From contig NZ_CP133017.1 in assembly GCF_030866765.1 (NCBI RefSeq), forward strand, positions 3,330,001-3,394,000: DNA of 64,000 nt, written 5' to 3'. The position numbers and the translations under genes are program-made. Below, in pieces: positions 35,003 through 42,721 of the stretch. The DNA comes from Paenibacillus silvisoli (GTDB lineage: Bacteria; Bacillota; Bacilli; Paenibacillales; Paenibacillaceae). The stretch's first letter is position 1, and every line of letters starts with the position of its first letter. The notes below the pieces were generated by a model. It made no database searches, had not been told where the DNA came from, and worked only from the letters and a program-made list of their open reading frames with translations.

Positions 35003-35676
35003 TCGGATTCGGCTGCTCATGGTGATGGACAGCTTGGCGGTCGGCGGCACGGAAACGTACGTGCTGAGCCTGGTCAAAGCATTCCCATCGCTTGGCGTCA
35101 TGCCTGTATATGCAGGAGGAACCGGCGTCATGTATGAAGCGTTTGCCCGGGCGGGCTGTCCGATTCACCGCGTGGATTTAACGGCGGAGCAGCTGCTGGA
35201 CCCGAAGCGCCAGGAGCAGGCGGAACGCGCGCTGACGCAGATTATGCGCAGCCGCAATATCGATGTGGTGCATATTCATCAAACGCCGTCCGGGCTGTAT
35301 GCCGCGGATGCGGCAAGGAAGCTGGGCATCCCGGTCGTGTTCACGGTGCATGGCGCTTACTATCCATTGGACCAGCTTCAGCGGATGAGGGACGCCGGCT
35401 GTTCCTTCGTTAGCGTTAGTGTTTCTGTCCAAGCTTATTTGGAGCATCAAGGCATTCCGTCCCATCTCATAGCGAACGGTATCGATTTTGAACAGTATCG
35501 TTCCGAAACCTCTAACGCGCTGCGCTCGCGGCTTCGCATTCCGGACGGCGAGAAGGTGGTCGTCTATGCGTCCCGCCTGTCGTAACGCCGTTTCGAGAGC
35601 GGTTAATTTAACAAAATATGGAACGGGATTCGATCACCGCGACTGGGTATCTGCATATCATGAAGCAAATCGATAG
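34992..35676 (+). pseudogene. GT4-type glycosyltransferase, C-terminal domain lost
   Basis: The first 197 codons give the N-terminal Rossmann domain of a GT-B glycosyltransferase (MDSLAVGGTETYVLSLV, VHIHQTPSGLYAADAARKLG, HLIANGIDFEQY) and stop at 35585 just where the donor-binding domain should start (VVVYASRLS). The missing domain carries the E-x7-E donor site, so the product should be inactive. Another frame ending at 35676 (TKYGTGFDHRDWVSAYHEA) reads like the last helix of such an enzyme, which suggests an internal deletion with frameshift. Confidence 0.7.
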
Positions 35677-35693
35677 GAAATGGGGATGTCCAT

Positions 35694-36176
35694 TTGTATT
35701 ACGCTCCGTACTACAACGCTGGTTGGGGTTTTCGTCAAACGGGGATGCCGATTCCATACACCGCTTTGCAGGAATCGATTCAAATTATGCACGACGCGGT
35801 GGCTGGAGAAAGCAATATGGAAGCCTATTATCGTAATCTGATTGAATTGGCGCCGTCCGATACCGAACGAACCATCATCGCTTCCATCCGTGACGACGAA
35901 CGAAAGCATCTGCAAATTTATCGGGAAATTTACAAGGCATTTACGGGTAATGAGGTTCAGGTAACGGTTCCGCTTACCCCGTTAAATGAGGCGACATCCT
36001 ACGAGGATGCTTTGAAGAAAGTATTATTTCATAAATGGAACATGCTGCAGAAAGCAGGCAGCATTTTGGCGGCGATGCCTACAGGCTACTATCAAAATTT
36101 ACTTGCTAAAATTGCGGTCGATAATGTGGCGATTGTTTCGAAATGGAGTTTTTTGCTCTCAAGTCTCCGTCGCTGA
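35694..36176 (+). CDS. Ferritin-like domain protein
   Basis: 160 aa. Tyr-rich N-terminus (YYAPYYNAGWGFRQ) then a four-helix ferritin-like core with ligand-style motifs AVAGESNMEAYYRNL and IRDDERKHLQIYREI, i.e. E-x6-Y and ExxH typical of rubrerythrin/CotJC-like di-iron proteins found in sporeformers. TTG start with a weak GGGGAT site. The metal function and spore location are inferred. Confidence 0.72.
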   Translation: MYYAPYYNAGWGFRQTGMPIPYTALQESIQIMHDAVAGESNMEAYYRNLIELAPSDTERTIIASIRDDERKHLQIYREIYKAFTGNEVQVTVPLTPLNEATSYEDALKKVLFHKWNMLQKAGSILAAMPTGYYQNLLAKIAVDNVAIVSKWSFLLSSLRR

Positions 36177-36192
36177 AATACACGAAGCATAC

Positions 36193-36250
36193 CCGGGTGA
36201 CGAGTACGTTACCCGTATGAAGTCTGCGGAATACGCGGGCTTTTTTATTT
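36193..36250 (+). terminator. Terminator after the ferritin-like gene
   Basis: Two consecutive hairpins (GGGTGACG/CGTTACCC and CCCGTAT/ATACGCGGG) and a TTTTTTATTTT tail. Confidence 0.7.
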
Positions 36251-36347
36251 TATTCGGCATACCGGCAGACCGGGCGGCATTGCATAAATTGGAGTCCAAA
36301 TACACAATCTAGATTTATCTTTGCAGCAGAAAGGAAGTTAAACATAA

Positions 36348-36515
36348 GTGGCAAACCAAAAAGATAGCAACAAATACGATCGTACCGACAATAACGATCA
36401 GCGACAGAATGACGTGCATGGCGGAGAATTTCGCAATGGACATCTAAGCCAAATCAAGAATAACAATCCAAACGGTGATGACGTTCAGAATGAGTATTTA
36501 AGTCAAAAGGAATAA
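36348..36515 (+). CDS. Small Asn/Asp-rich hydrophilic protein
   Basis: 55 aa, GTG start with AAAGGAAG upstream and a terminator eight bases after the stop, so very likely a real gene though too short for most gene finders. Composition is dominated by Asn, Asp, Gln and Lys with no hydrophobic core (YDRTDNNDQRQNDVHGGEF), so it is probably disordered. It contains a loose internal repeat, GHLSQIKNN and EYLSQKE. Possibly a small sporulation or desiccation protein; function unknown. Confidence 0.6.
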   Translation: MANQKDSNKYDRTDNNDQRQNDVHGGEFRNGHLSQIKNNNPNGDDVQNEYLSQKE

Positions 36516-36522
36516 TCGCAGG

Positions 36523-36545
36523 GAGCCGCGTTTGCGGCTCTTTTT
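36523..36545 (+). terminator. Rho-independent terminator
   Basis: GAGCCGC GTTT GCGGCTC hairpin with five T. Confidence 0.85.
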
Positions 36546-36634
36546 ATTGCCATGAGTACAAGCGTATTCGCATTTCCCCGTTGACTTGCAGCCGATCTTG
36601 CTGTAACTTATTGATCAACATTCAATTGTTGAAC

Positions 36635-36886
36635 GACCGTTATCAAGGACATGCATTCTTGAGAAGCTGCGCGCAGAGAGGGAGACCACCGGCTGAGAGC
36701 CTCCCCGCAGCTGCTAGAATCGCCCCGCCTTGTAGTCGCTGCAAGGAACCTTCAGTAGCCGTATTTGCAGCCGGGCACGCCCCGTTATCAGGACAAAGAG
36801 AGCCGCATAGCTATAGGCGGCTGAATTTTGGGTGGTACCACGAGCACGCACTCGTCCCTTAACCAGGGATGGGTGCGTGTTTTTTC
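36635..36886 (+). promoter_or_regulatory. T-box riboswitch leader of proS
   Basis: The leader holds the T-box consensus as GGGTGGTACCACG (36830-36842), a stem I distal arm with AGAGAG (about 36674-36682) and the CCCCGTTATC linker before stem III. A terminator (36846-36886, ACGCAC...GTGCGT with T6) competes with the antiterminator that uncharged tRNA stabilises. Because proS follows, the sensed tRNA should be tRNA-Pro; a CCT at about 36751 is a possible specifier but I could not fold the stem with certainty. Confidence 0.88.
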
Positions 36887-36914
36887 ATATTCAGACAAGG
36901 AAAGGGCGATCCCC

Positions 36915-38657
36915 ATGAGACAAAAATCAGCTTTTCTCCCAACGATGAGGGAGGTGCCTGCAGACGCGGAAGCGATCAGCCATAAGTGGCTCGTTAAAGG
37001 CGGCTTTATCCGCCAGCTATCGGCAGGCGTATATTCGTTCCTGCCGCTTGGCCGGCGCGTGCTGCGCAAGGTGGAAGCGATCGTGCGGGAAGAAATGGAG
37101 CGCACCGGCGCGCAGGAGGTGCTGCTGCCAGCGCTGCAGCCTGCCGATTTGTGGCAGCAGTCAGGCCGTTACGAGGTGTACGGTCCGGAGCTCGTTCGTC
37201 TGGAGGACCGCAATGGCCGCGAGTTCGCTCTTGGACCGACGCATGAGGAAGTCATTACGCAGCTGGTCGGTCAGGAGATCTCGACTTACCGCAAGCTGCC
37301 TGTGACGCTGTTCCAGCTGCAGACCAAATTCCGCGACGAGCGCCGGCCCCGCTTCGGCCTGCTTCGCTGCCGGGAGTTCGTGATGAAGGACGCGTATTCG
37401 TTCGACAGCGATTGGGAGGGACTGGATGCGACGTATCAGGCGATGTACGAGGCGTATCATCGTATCTTCGAACGGTGCGGCTTGCAGTTTCGGGCCGTTC
37501 ATGCCGATGCTGGCGCGATCGGCGGAGAGGGCGGCACACACGAGTTTATGGCGATTGCCGAATCCGGCGAGGACGATGTCGTGACTTGCAGCTCGTGCGG
37601 CTATGCGGCGAATATGGAGAAAGCGCAGAGCCGTTCCGCCGCGCAGTTTGATGCAACGGGTGCAGGCGCTAAACGCGATGCCGAGGCGGATGCGAAGCAA
37701 GCGGCTATGGAAAAGTTCCATACGCCGCAGCTGAAATCGATCGATGACCTGGTTACGGCACTCGGTCTGGCGCATGAGCAATTGATCAAGACGCTTATCT
37801 ATGTGGCGGACGGCAAACCGGTCGCGGTTCTCGTTCGCGGCGATCACAGCATCAACGAAACGAAAGTGTTGAATGCGCTGAACGCGATCACGCTTTCGCT
37901 GGCCGATGCCGATACGGTCCGTGCGGTTACCGGCGCACACACCGGTTTTGCCGGTCCTGTCGGGCTATCGATTCCGCTGCTCGTCGATGTGGAGGTAAGC
38001 CGCATGGCAGCTGGCGTGGCCGGTGCCAATGAAACCGACTTTCATGTCCGAAACGTCGTGCCGGGTCGGGATTTCTCGCTTGAACGGACAGGCGATTTCC
38101 GCAATATCGAGATCGGCGATTGCTGCCCAAGCTGCGAGGAAGGTAAACTGCAAACGACTAGAGGCATCGAAATCGGCCATGTCTTCAAGCTCGGCACCAA
38201 ATACAGCGAGAAGCTTGGCGCGCAATTCGTTGGACCAGGCGGCGAAACGAAGCCGATTATTATGGGCTGCTACGGCATCGGCGTCACGCGGCTGCTCTCG
38301 GCGATCATTGAGCAGCACCATGACGGGAACGGGATGATTTGGCCGTCCTCGGTCGCTCCGTTTCATGTCCATCTCATTCCGGTTTCGCTGCAGGATACGA
38401 TGCAGATGGAGGCGGCAGAACGGTTGTACGCGCAGTTACGTGACGCCGGTATCGAGGTGCTGCTGGACGATCGCGACGAGCGGCTTGGCGTGAAGCTGAA
38501 GGACAGCGATTTGATCGGCATCCCCATTCGCATCGTTGTCGGCAAAGGAATTGCCGAAGGCGAAATCGAATATAAACAACGGCGCGATGAAGCTGCGCAG
38601 CGTAAGCCGGTTAATGAAGTGCTTGAGCTCGTAAAAGCGGTTATTCGAGGAGTGTGA
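36915..38657 (+). CDS. proS: Prolyl-tRNA synthetase
   Basis: 580 aa, bacterial-type ProRS. The ATG at 36915 (MRQKSAFLPTMREVPADAEA) is chosen; upstream in-frame codons belong to the T-box. Class II motifs: GVYSFLPLGRRVLRKVE (motif 1 region), FRDERRPRFGLLRCREFVMKDAYSF (motif 2) in part, and GCYGIGVTRLLSAI (motif 3). The insertion (editing) domain lies about residues 225-390 (VLVRGDHSINETK), and a C-terminal anticodon-binding domain follows. It charges tRNA-Pro in the cytoplasm and is controlled by the T-box. Confidence 0.97.
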   Translation: MRQKSAFLPTMREVPADAEAISHKWLVKGGFIRQLSAGVYSFLPLGRRVLRKVEAIVREEMERTGAQEVLLPALQPADLWQQSGRYEVYGPELVRLEDRNGREFALGPTHEEVITQLVGQEISTYRKLPVTLFQLQTKFRDERRPRFGLLRCREFVMKDAYSFDSDWEGLDATYQAMYEAYHRIFERCGLQFRAVHADAGAIGGEGGTHEFMAIAESGEDDVVTCSSCGYAANMEKAQSRSAAQFDATGAGAKRDAEADAKQAAMEKFHTPQLKSIDDLVTALGLAHEQLIKTLIYVADGKPVAVLVRGDHSINETKVLNALNAITLSLADADTVRAVTGAHTGFAGPVGLSIPLLVDVEVSRMAAGVAGANETDFHVRNVVPGRDFSLERTGDFRNIEIGDCCPSCEEGKLQTTRGIEIGHVFKLGTKYSEKLGAQFVGPGGETKPIIMGCYGIGVTRLLSAIIEQHHDGNGMIWPSSVAPFHVHLIPVSLQDTMQMEAAERLYAQLRDAGIEVLLDDRDERLGVKLKDSDLIGIPIRIVVGKGIAEGEIEYKQRRDEAAQRKPVNEVLELVKAVIRGV

Positions 38658-38663
38658 CGTCCG

Positions 38664-39116
38664 ATGACGGTATCGGTAAGTTTTGTCGATGAGGCCATTT
38701 CGTTCACGTTGTACGGCTATTCGAAAATTCATGAAGCAGGAACGCCGTATAGCGCCGATGTTCAGGAGCTAATGGGAAAGCTGTGGATGGAGATCCGGAC
38801 AAACGGCTTAGCGCACCGGGGCATTAATCATATGGTGTATGAATCCGGAGGACGCGTGTTCGCTGGCGTTGAGCTGGAGCCCGTCTCGGCTGAATCCGGC
38901 GAGCATGGACTGGAAAGCTTTCACCTGAACATGCCGCAGTATCTACATGGCAAGCATATCGGCCCGTATGACCGTTTAGGCGAAACGTATAACGTGATGC
39001 GCGCGCGGCTTACAGCCCAAGGGAAGACCGAAGCGCTGCCGCTCGTGGAAGTATACGGTCATTGGTCAGACGATCCGGCGAAGCTTGAGACCGACATCTA
39101 CATGTCCTATAAATAG
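38664..39116 (+). CDS. GyrI-like / AraC effector-binding domain protein
   Basis: 150 aa single-domain protein of the GyrI-like small-molecule-binding fold, recognisable from the central MVYESGGRVFAGVELEPVS and the C-terminal LVEVYGHWSDDPAKLETDIY; the latter is the usual end of this family. It has no DNA-binding part. Such stand-alone domains bind or sequester hydrophobic ligands. It begins seven bases after the proS stop. Confidence 0.75.
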   Translation: MTVSVSFVDEAISFTLYGYSKIHEAGTPYSADVQELMGKLWMEIRTNGLAHRGINHMVYESGGRVFAGVELEPVSAESGEHGLESFHLNMPQYLHGKHIGPYDRLGETYNVMRARLTAQGKTEALPLVEVYGHWSDDPAKLETDIYMSYK

Positions 39117-39126
39117 TTCGATCATG

Positions 39127-39174
39127 AAAAAGAGCCCCACACCGTCATTAATTCGCGGTAAGGGGCTCTCTTTC
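39127..39174. terminator. Bidirectional terminator between the GyrI-like gene and xerS
   Basis: AGAGCCCC / GGGGCTCT with inner ACCG/CGGT pairing, A-rich and T-rich flanks; convergent genes on both sides. Confidence 0.8.
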
Positions 39175-39183
39175 TATGCACGA

Positions 39184-40266
39184 TTATGCTTCTTTCGGAC
39201 GGTCGATCGCTTCGGCCATCGTCTTGTCGGTCAAATGCGCATAGATTTGCGTCGTCTCCGGCGAAGCGTGGCCGAGCTGCTCCTGCGTCTTATACAAGTC
39301 GTTGCGTAAGTAGTAATCCGTTGCGAAGGAATGGCGCAGCTTATGCACGGACAGATAAGGCTTGCCGAACCGCTTCGCATATTTGATCACCATCTCTTGG
39401 ATCGCGCGCTTCGTCATGCGGGCGCCTTCCTTCTTGCCGTTCGCAATGGCGAGGAAGAGCGCTTTTTCCCGCTTCGGCGCTTTGTATTGCGAATCCCGCT
39501 GCGACATATAGAGCTGCAAATCACGCAGCGCCTCTTGCCGGAAATAGACCGGCGTCTTGAATGTATCGTCGTTCTTCCCTTTGCGATACACATAGAGCAG
39601 CCGCTTCTTCAGATCGATATCCTCGACATTCATATTGAACAATTCCGAAACCCGCAGACCGGAGTTCAGAATAAGACTGACAATCGATGTGTCGCGCGTG
39701 CGGTTATTCGTATAGGCATACAGCGCCTGCTTATTGTTCGCAATTTCCGTGCCATAATCCTCGTTAATGTACCGGATAAATTCGTCGATCTCCTGCTCCT
39801 GCAGCAGCTTGCCTTCCAGCTTCGCCGCCGTATCCTTCGGCTTTGCGGTCCGCTTGATCGACACCTTCGCCATGACGTTGCGCTTCAGAAGCGGGTAGAA
39901 ATTCTCGTCCTCCGCGATTTGGCTCAAATAATGGAACAACGAGCGGAGCGAAGAGAGCTTGCGGGAAATGGTCGTACGGCTGTTGGATGACTCCGGCCGA
40001 GTAGCCAGAAACATTTTAAAATGATCGATGCTGTCCATATGAAGCTTCTCCAGCTCCTCCAGCGTCACGTCTCGGATCGTCGGACCGGCCGCGAGACCTT
40101 CCGCCAGCAGCCAGGATAAGAACGCATCGTAATCCCGGACATATTCAAGCAAAGAAGACGGGGAGAGATCGGGCAGCTTAAAATTGATGAATTTCTCGAT
40201 ATACCAAGGCATGGTCGGCGTACGCCGGTCGAGCTCCTGCCGATCCCTGATTTTAATAATATTCAA
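39184..40266 (-). CDS. xerS: Tyrosine recombinase XerS
   Basis: 360 aa. SAM-like core-binding N-domain starting with the XerS hallmark TMPWYIEKFINFKL, then the catalytic domain with Arg in LNSGLRVSELF, HKLRHSFATDYY (H-x2-R), and GHASPETTQIYAHLTD preceding the tyrosine (IYAH Tyr). The XerS group resolves chromosome dimers with a single recombinase in some Firmicutes; many Paenibacillaceae also carry XerC/D or CodV/RipX, so its exact role here is open. It lies 25 kb from the RTP gene. A LexA-like box lies 63 bases upstream. Confidence 0.9.
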   Translation of the reverse strand: MNIIKIRDRQELDRRTPTMPWYIEKFINFKLPDLSPSSLLEYVRDYDAFLSWLLAEGLAAGPTIRDVTLEELEKLHMDSIDHFKMFLATRPESSNSRTTISRKLSSLRSLFHYLSQIAEDENFYPLLKRNVMAKVSIKRTAKPKDTAAKLEGKLLQEQEIDEFIRYINEDYGTEIANNKQALYAYTNNRTRDTSIVSLILNSGLRVSELFNMNVEDIDLKKRLLYVYRKGKNDDTFKTPVYFRQEALRDLQLYMSQRDSQYKAPKREKALFLAIANGKKEGARMTKRAIQEMVIKYAKRFGKPYLSVHKLRHSFATDYYLRNDLYKTQEQLGHASPETTQIYAHLTDKTMAEAIDRPKEA

Positions 40267-40329
40267 GCGCGGCCACCTCCATATGGTTCTATTTTAATCC
40301 AGCCGATAGGTAAAGTAAACCAGTCAACA

Positions 40330-40344
40330 GAACAAATGTTCGCA
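40330..40344. promoter_or_regulatory. LexA-like box between xerS and the RCC1-repeat gene
   Basis: GAACAAATGTTCGCA, with the GAAC-N4-GTTC core of the Bacillus SOS box, in the divergent intergenic region. Identical over 15 bases to the site before rtp at 13419. Confidence 0.5.
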
Positions 40345-40434
40345 CGCCGTGGAAAGTCGTAACTTTATCGCCCTATGCTGCGTCTAATCTCGTAGAATGG
40401 CTGGAACATGATCGTTCGGAAGGAGATATCGTAC

Positions 40435-41919
40435 ATGGTTCATGAACAAATTCGGCGCCGTCGCCTTGCCCGCTTGCTGATTGCCGCTTCGCTGCTGGCC
40501 ACTATTTTAACAGGCGCTGGCTTGCCAGGTGACGCATATGCGGAACAATCCGCCGCCGTGACCGTTCAGAAGCCCGACAATCGGTTTCTCGAGGTAGAAG
40601 CGGGAAAGTATTACTCATTGGCATTACGCAGCGACGGCTCGGTCTGGACGTGGGGCCGGAACTTATGGTCGGAGCTTGGCATTCAAGAGCAAATGACCGT
40701 CACGTCGATTGCAGTTCCGACGCGTTTATCCGGTCTTGGCGGGATTGTCTCGATCGCAACTAACGGTTCCGGGTATCAGCTAGCGGCCAAAGCGGATGGA
40801 ACGGTCTGGGAGTGGGGCAGATCGATGGAATCGGTCTTGCATGGGATAAAGCCGAGACAGGTTACAGGTATTAGCGGCATAACGAAGGTGGAAGCCGGCG
40901 GGACGACAGGGCTCGGCATCAAGAAGGACGGCACGGTATGGACATGGCCGCGCGAAGGCACCGCAGCCTTCGCCGCCGGTAAAGGTCCAGCTCAAGCCGC
41001 AGGCATTGCCGGTGCGGTTCAAGTGACGTCCTACGGAGATATCGCGTCCGCGGTAACGAAAGACGGCGCTGTCTGGATGTGGTCCGCGTCGGGCGAGGAT
41101 GCTGCTTTCAAGCCGACGAAGCCGATTCGCGTGCCGGGTCTGCCGAAAATGAAGCAAATCGCCATGCTTTGGGATACGGTGAATGGTGTTGATGAGAACG
41201 GCCGCGCGTGGTCATGGACGTATAGCAGAACCATGAACGGGAACATGGTTAAAGCCATCCAATTAGACAGCAAGGCCAAACAAGCTCATTCCGGAATGAA
41301 AATGAAGGAAGTCAAAGCAGGCGATGGCACCGTCCTATTCGTCACGACGAGCGGGCAAGTATGGACCGACAGCCGCATCCAATCCGGCAAGCTCACCAAA
41401 CGAACCGGTCTTCCCGCCGCGCAGGCAGTCGCCGCTGGTGACTATCATGGACTTGCGTTGGATGCGAACGGGAAAATCTGGGGCTGGGGAGCGGACAAGT
41501 GGAACGAGATCGGCACGCCGCCCACTTCACCGGACGGCATGATTTATAAGCCCGTGCCAGTGTCGCGTGAAATCAACATGATGGTAAACGGGAAAGAATT
41601 AGGTTCGATTTTTCCGGCGATTCAGATTAACGGCTCGGTATTCGTTCCATTGAAAGATGCGGCGCTCGCTGCAGGCGCATCCTTCCAAGCCAAAATCAAC
41701 ACCGATTTCCAGCAGGTAATGACGCTCGAATACAAAGGAAATACAGCCGAGCTCATGTGGGATAAAACGAAGCTTGTCGTGAACGGCAAGGAGAGCGAGA
41801 TGAAATCGCCGATCGAATCGAGGAGCGGCGTCACGCTTGTTCCGTGTTCGCTGCTCAAAATGTTAGGCTTCAGCATCAGCTGGGATGCTGGCAGCCGGAC
41901 GGTTTCGATTTCCGGGTAA
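40435..41919 (+). CDS. Secreted RCC1-repeat protein with copper-amine-oxidase-like N domain
   Basis: 494 aa. Signal peptide after a basic start (RRRRLARLLIAASLLATILTG), probable cleavage after DAYA. About six RCC1/BNR-type blade repeats follow, each with the SLALRSDGSVWTWGRN pattern, forming a beta-propeller. The last ~115 residues (MMVNGKELGSIFPAIQINGS to SWDAGSRTVSISG) form the stalk-like Cu_amine_oxidN1 domain common in Paenibacillus surface proteins. Start at 40435 is set by the AAGGAGA nine bases upstream. Binding partner unknown. Confidence 0.82.
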   Translation: MVHEQIRRRRLARLLIAASLLATILTGAGLPGDAYAEQSAAVTVQKPDNRFLEVEAGKYYSLALRSDGSVWTWGRNLWSELGIQEQMTVTSIAVPTRLSGLGGIVSIATNGSGYQLAAKADGTVWEWGRSMESVLHGIKPRQVTGISGITKVEAGGTTGLGIKKDGTVWTWPREGTAAFAAGKGPAQAAGIAGAVQVTSYGDIASAVTKDGAVWMWSASGEDAAFKPTKPIRVPGLPKMKQIAMLWDTVNGVDENGRAWSWTYSRTMNGNMVKAIQLDSKAKQAHSGMKMKEVKAGDGTVLFVTTSGQVWTDSRIQSGKLTKRTGLPAAQAVAAGDYHGLALDANGKIWGWGADKWNEIGTPPTSPDGMIYKPVPVSREINMMVNGKELGSIFPAIQINGSVFVPLKDAALAAGASFQAKINTDFQQVMTLEYKGNTAELMWDKTKLVVNGKESEMKSPIESRSGVTLVPCSLLKMLGFSISWDAGSRTVSISG

Positions 41920-41936
41920 CGCCTATCGAGTGAAGG

Positions 41937-41970
41937 AGCCCCTAATCCATTTGGTGATCGGGGGCTTTTT
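41937..41970 (+). terminator. Rho-independent terminator
   Basis: AGCCCC / GGGGGCT stem and a T5 tract after the RCC1-repeat gene. Confidence 0.75.
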
Positions 41971-41976
41971 CGCCGC

Positions 41977-42006
41977 TTGACAACTTACTTACTAGTAAGT
42001 TAATAT
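41977..42006 (+). promoter_or_regulatory. Promoter P1 with TetR operator O1
   Basis: TTGACA (41977-41982) and a TAATAT-like -10 near 42001, with the palindromic core ACTTACTAGTAAGT of the operator filling the spacer. It is the first of three copies of the same operator around this TetR gene. Confidence 0.7.
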
Positions 42007-42055
42007 TCAGAAGCGGAACTTACGCCTCACACCATCGCGAAGGAGAGACGTGTAT

Positions 42056-42084
42056 TTGACTTTTACCTACTAGTAAGTTATATT
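42056..42084 (+). promoter_or_regulatory. Promoter P2 with TetR operator O2, leaderless
   Basis: TTGACT (42056-42061), 17-base spacer, TATATT (42079-42084). The spacer carries ACCTACTAGTAAGT, the same operator core. The expected start of transcription coincides with the tetR ATG at 42091, so P2 should give a leaderless mRNA. Upstream, AAGGAGAG followed by GTG could open a seven-codon leader peptide on the P1 transcript (42050-42073). Confidence 0.7.
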
Positions 42085-42090
42085 GCGTTT

Positions 42091-42654
42091 ATGGAAAAAG
42101 AAAACCGTAAAACTCAAATCTTAGATCTGGCGCTCCGTCTGATTCGCGAAAAAGGTTACGTAGCCATCAGCTACGATGATTTGTCTAAACAATTAGGCGT
42201 AACGAAGGCAAGCATCCATTATCATTTCGAGAAAAAGGAGGATTTAGGCGTCGCCGTTACCGAAAGGATTCAGCGCAATTTGGAGAGCTTCTTGGCCTCG
42301 ATTTCGGATTCCTCGATGTCGGTAGAGGAGAAGCTCAAGCAGTTCATTGCACGTCAATTCGCGATGATCGGCGAAGGGATTTGCCCCATTTCATCCTTAC
42401 AATCCGATTTCTTATCTCTGTCGGAGCCAATGAAGGAGAAGGTTCGGGAAATAAGCCAGTTGGAATTGAACATCCTCATAACGATAGTAACGAATGGGCA
42501 CAATGAGGGTAGCGGTCAACCTGCAGAAGCGATTGAAGCGCAGGCCGTTACGATCCTTTCGTGCATCAAAGGCGCTCTGCAATATAAGCGTACATTGGGC
42601 AAAGATGTCATGCCGCAAATTCTAGATCAATTAAACCGTCTAATTCGATTGTAA
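42091..42654 (+). CDS. TetR-family repressor
   Basis: 187 aa. N-terminal helix-turn-helix (ILDLALRLIREKGYVAISYDD ... GVTKASIHYHFEKKEDL, about residues 9-56) and an all-helical ligand domain. No ribosome site precedes the ATG, which fits a leaderless transcript from P2. Operators in its own promoters and before the efflux gene imply autorepression and control of that gene, with release by the pump's substrate. Confidence 0.9.
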   Translation: MEKENRKTQILDLALRLIREKGYVAISYDDLSKQLGVTKASIHYHFEKKEDLGVAVTERIQRNLESFLASISDSSMSVEEKLKQFIARQFAMIGEGICPISSLQSDFLSLSEPMKEKVREISQLELNILITIVTNGHNEGSGQPAEAIEAQAVTILSCIKGALQYKRTLGKDVMPQILDQLNRLIRL

Positions 42655-42667
42655 GAGGCGGTTTTTT
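42634..42667 (+). terminator. Terminator overlapping the tetR 3' end
   Basis: AACCGTCT / AGGCGGTT hairpin with T6; the left arm is inside the last tetR codons. It separates tetR from the efflux gene, which has its own operator. Confidence 0.75.
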
Positions 42668-42679
42668 ATCGAATATAAC

Positions 42680-42697
42680 TTACCTACTAGTAGGTAA
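42680..42697 (+). promoter_or_regulatory. TetR operator O3 before the MFS gene
   Basis: Perfect 18-bp palindrome TTACCTACTAGTAGGTAA, 25 bases before the MFS start. It shares the CTACTAGTAG-type core with O1 and O2. Confidence 0.8.
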
Positions 42698-42721
42698 TAG
42701 GAATTGGAGAGAACTACAACG

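Noticed and set aside
36103-36312. Small plus-strand frame after the ferritin-like gene
   Set aside because: It begins inside the ferritin-like gene and runs through a terminator hairpin; no start signal.
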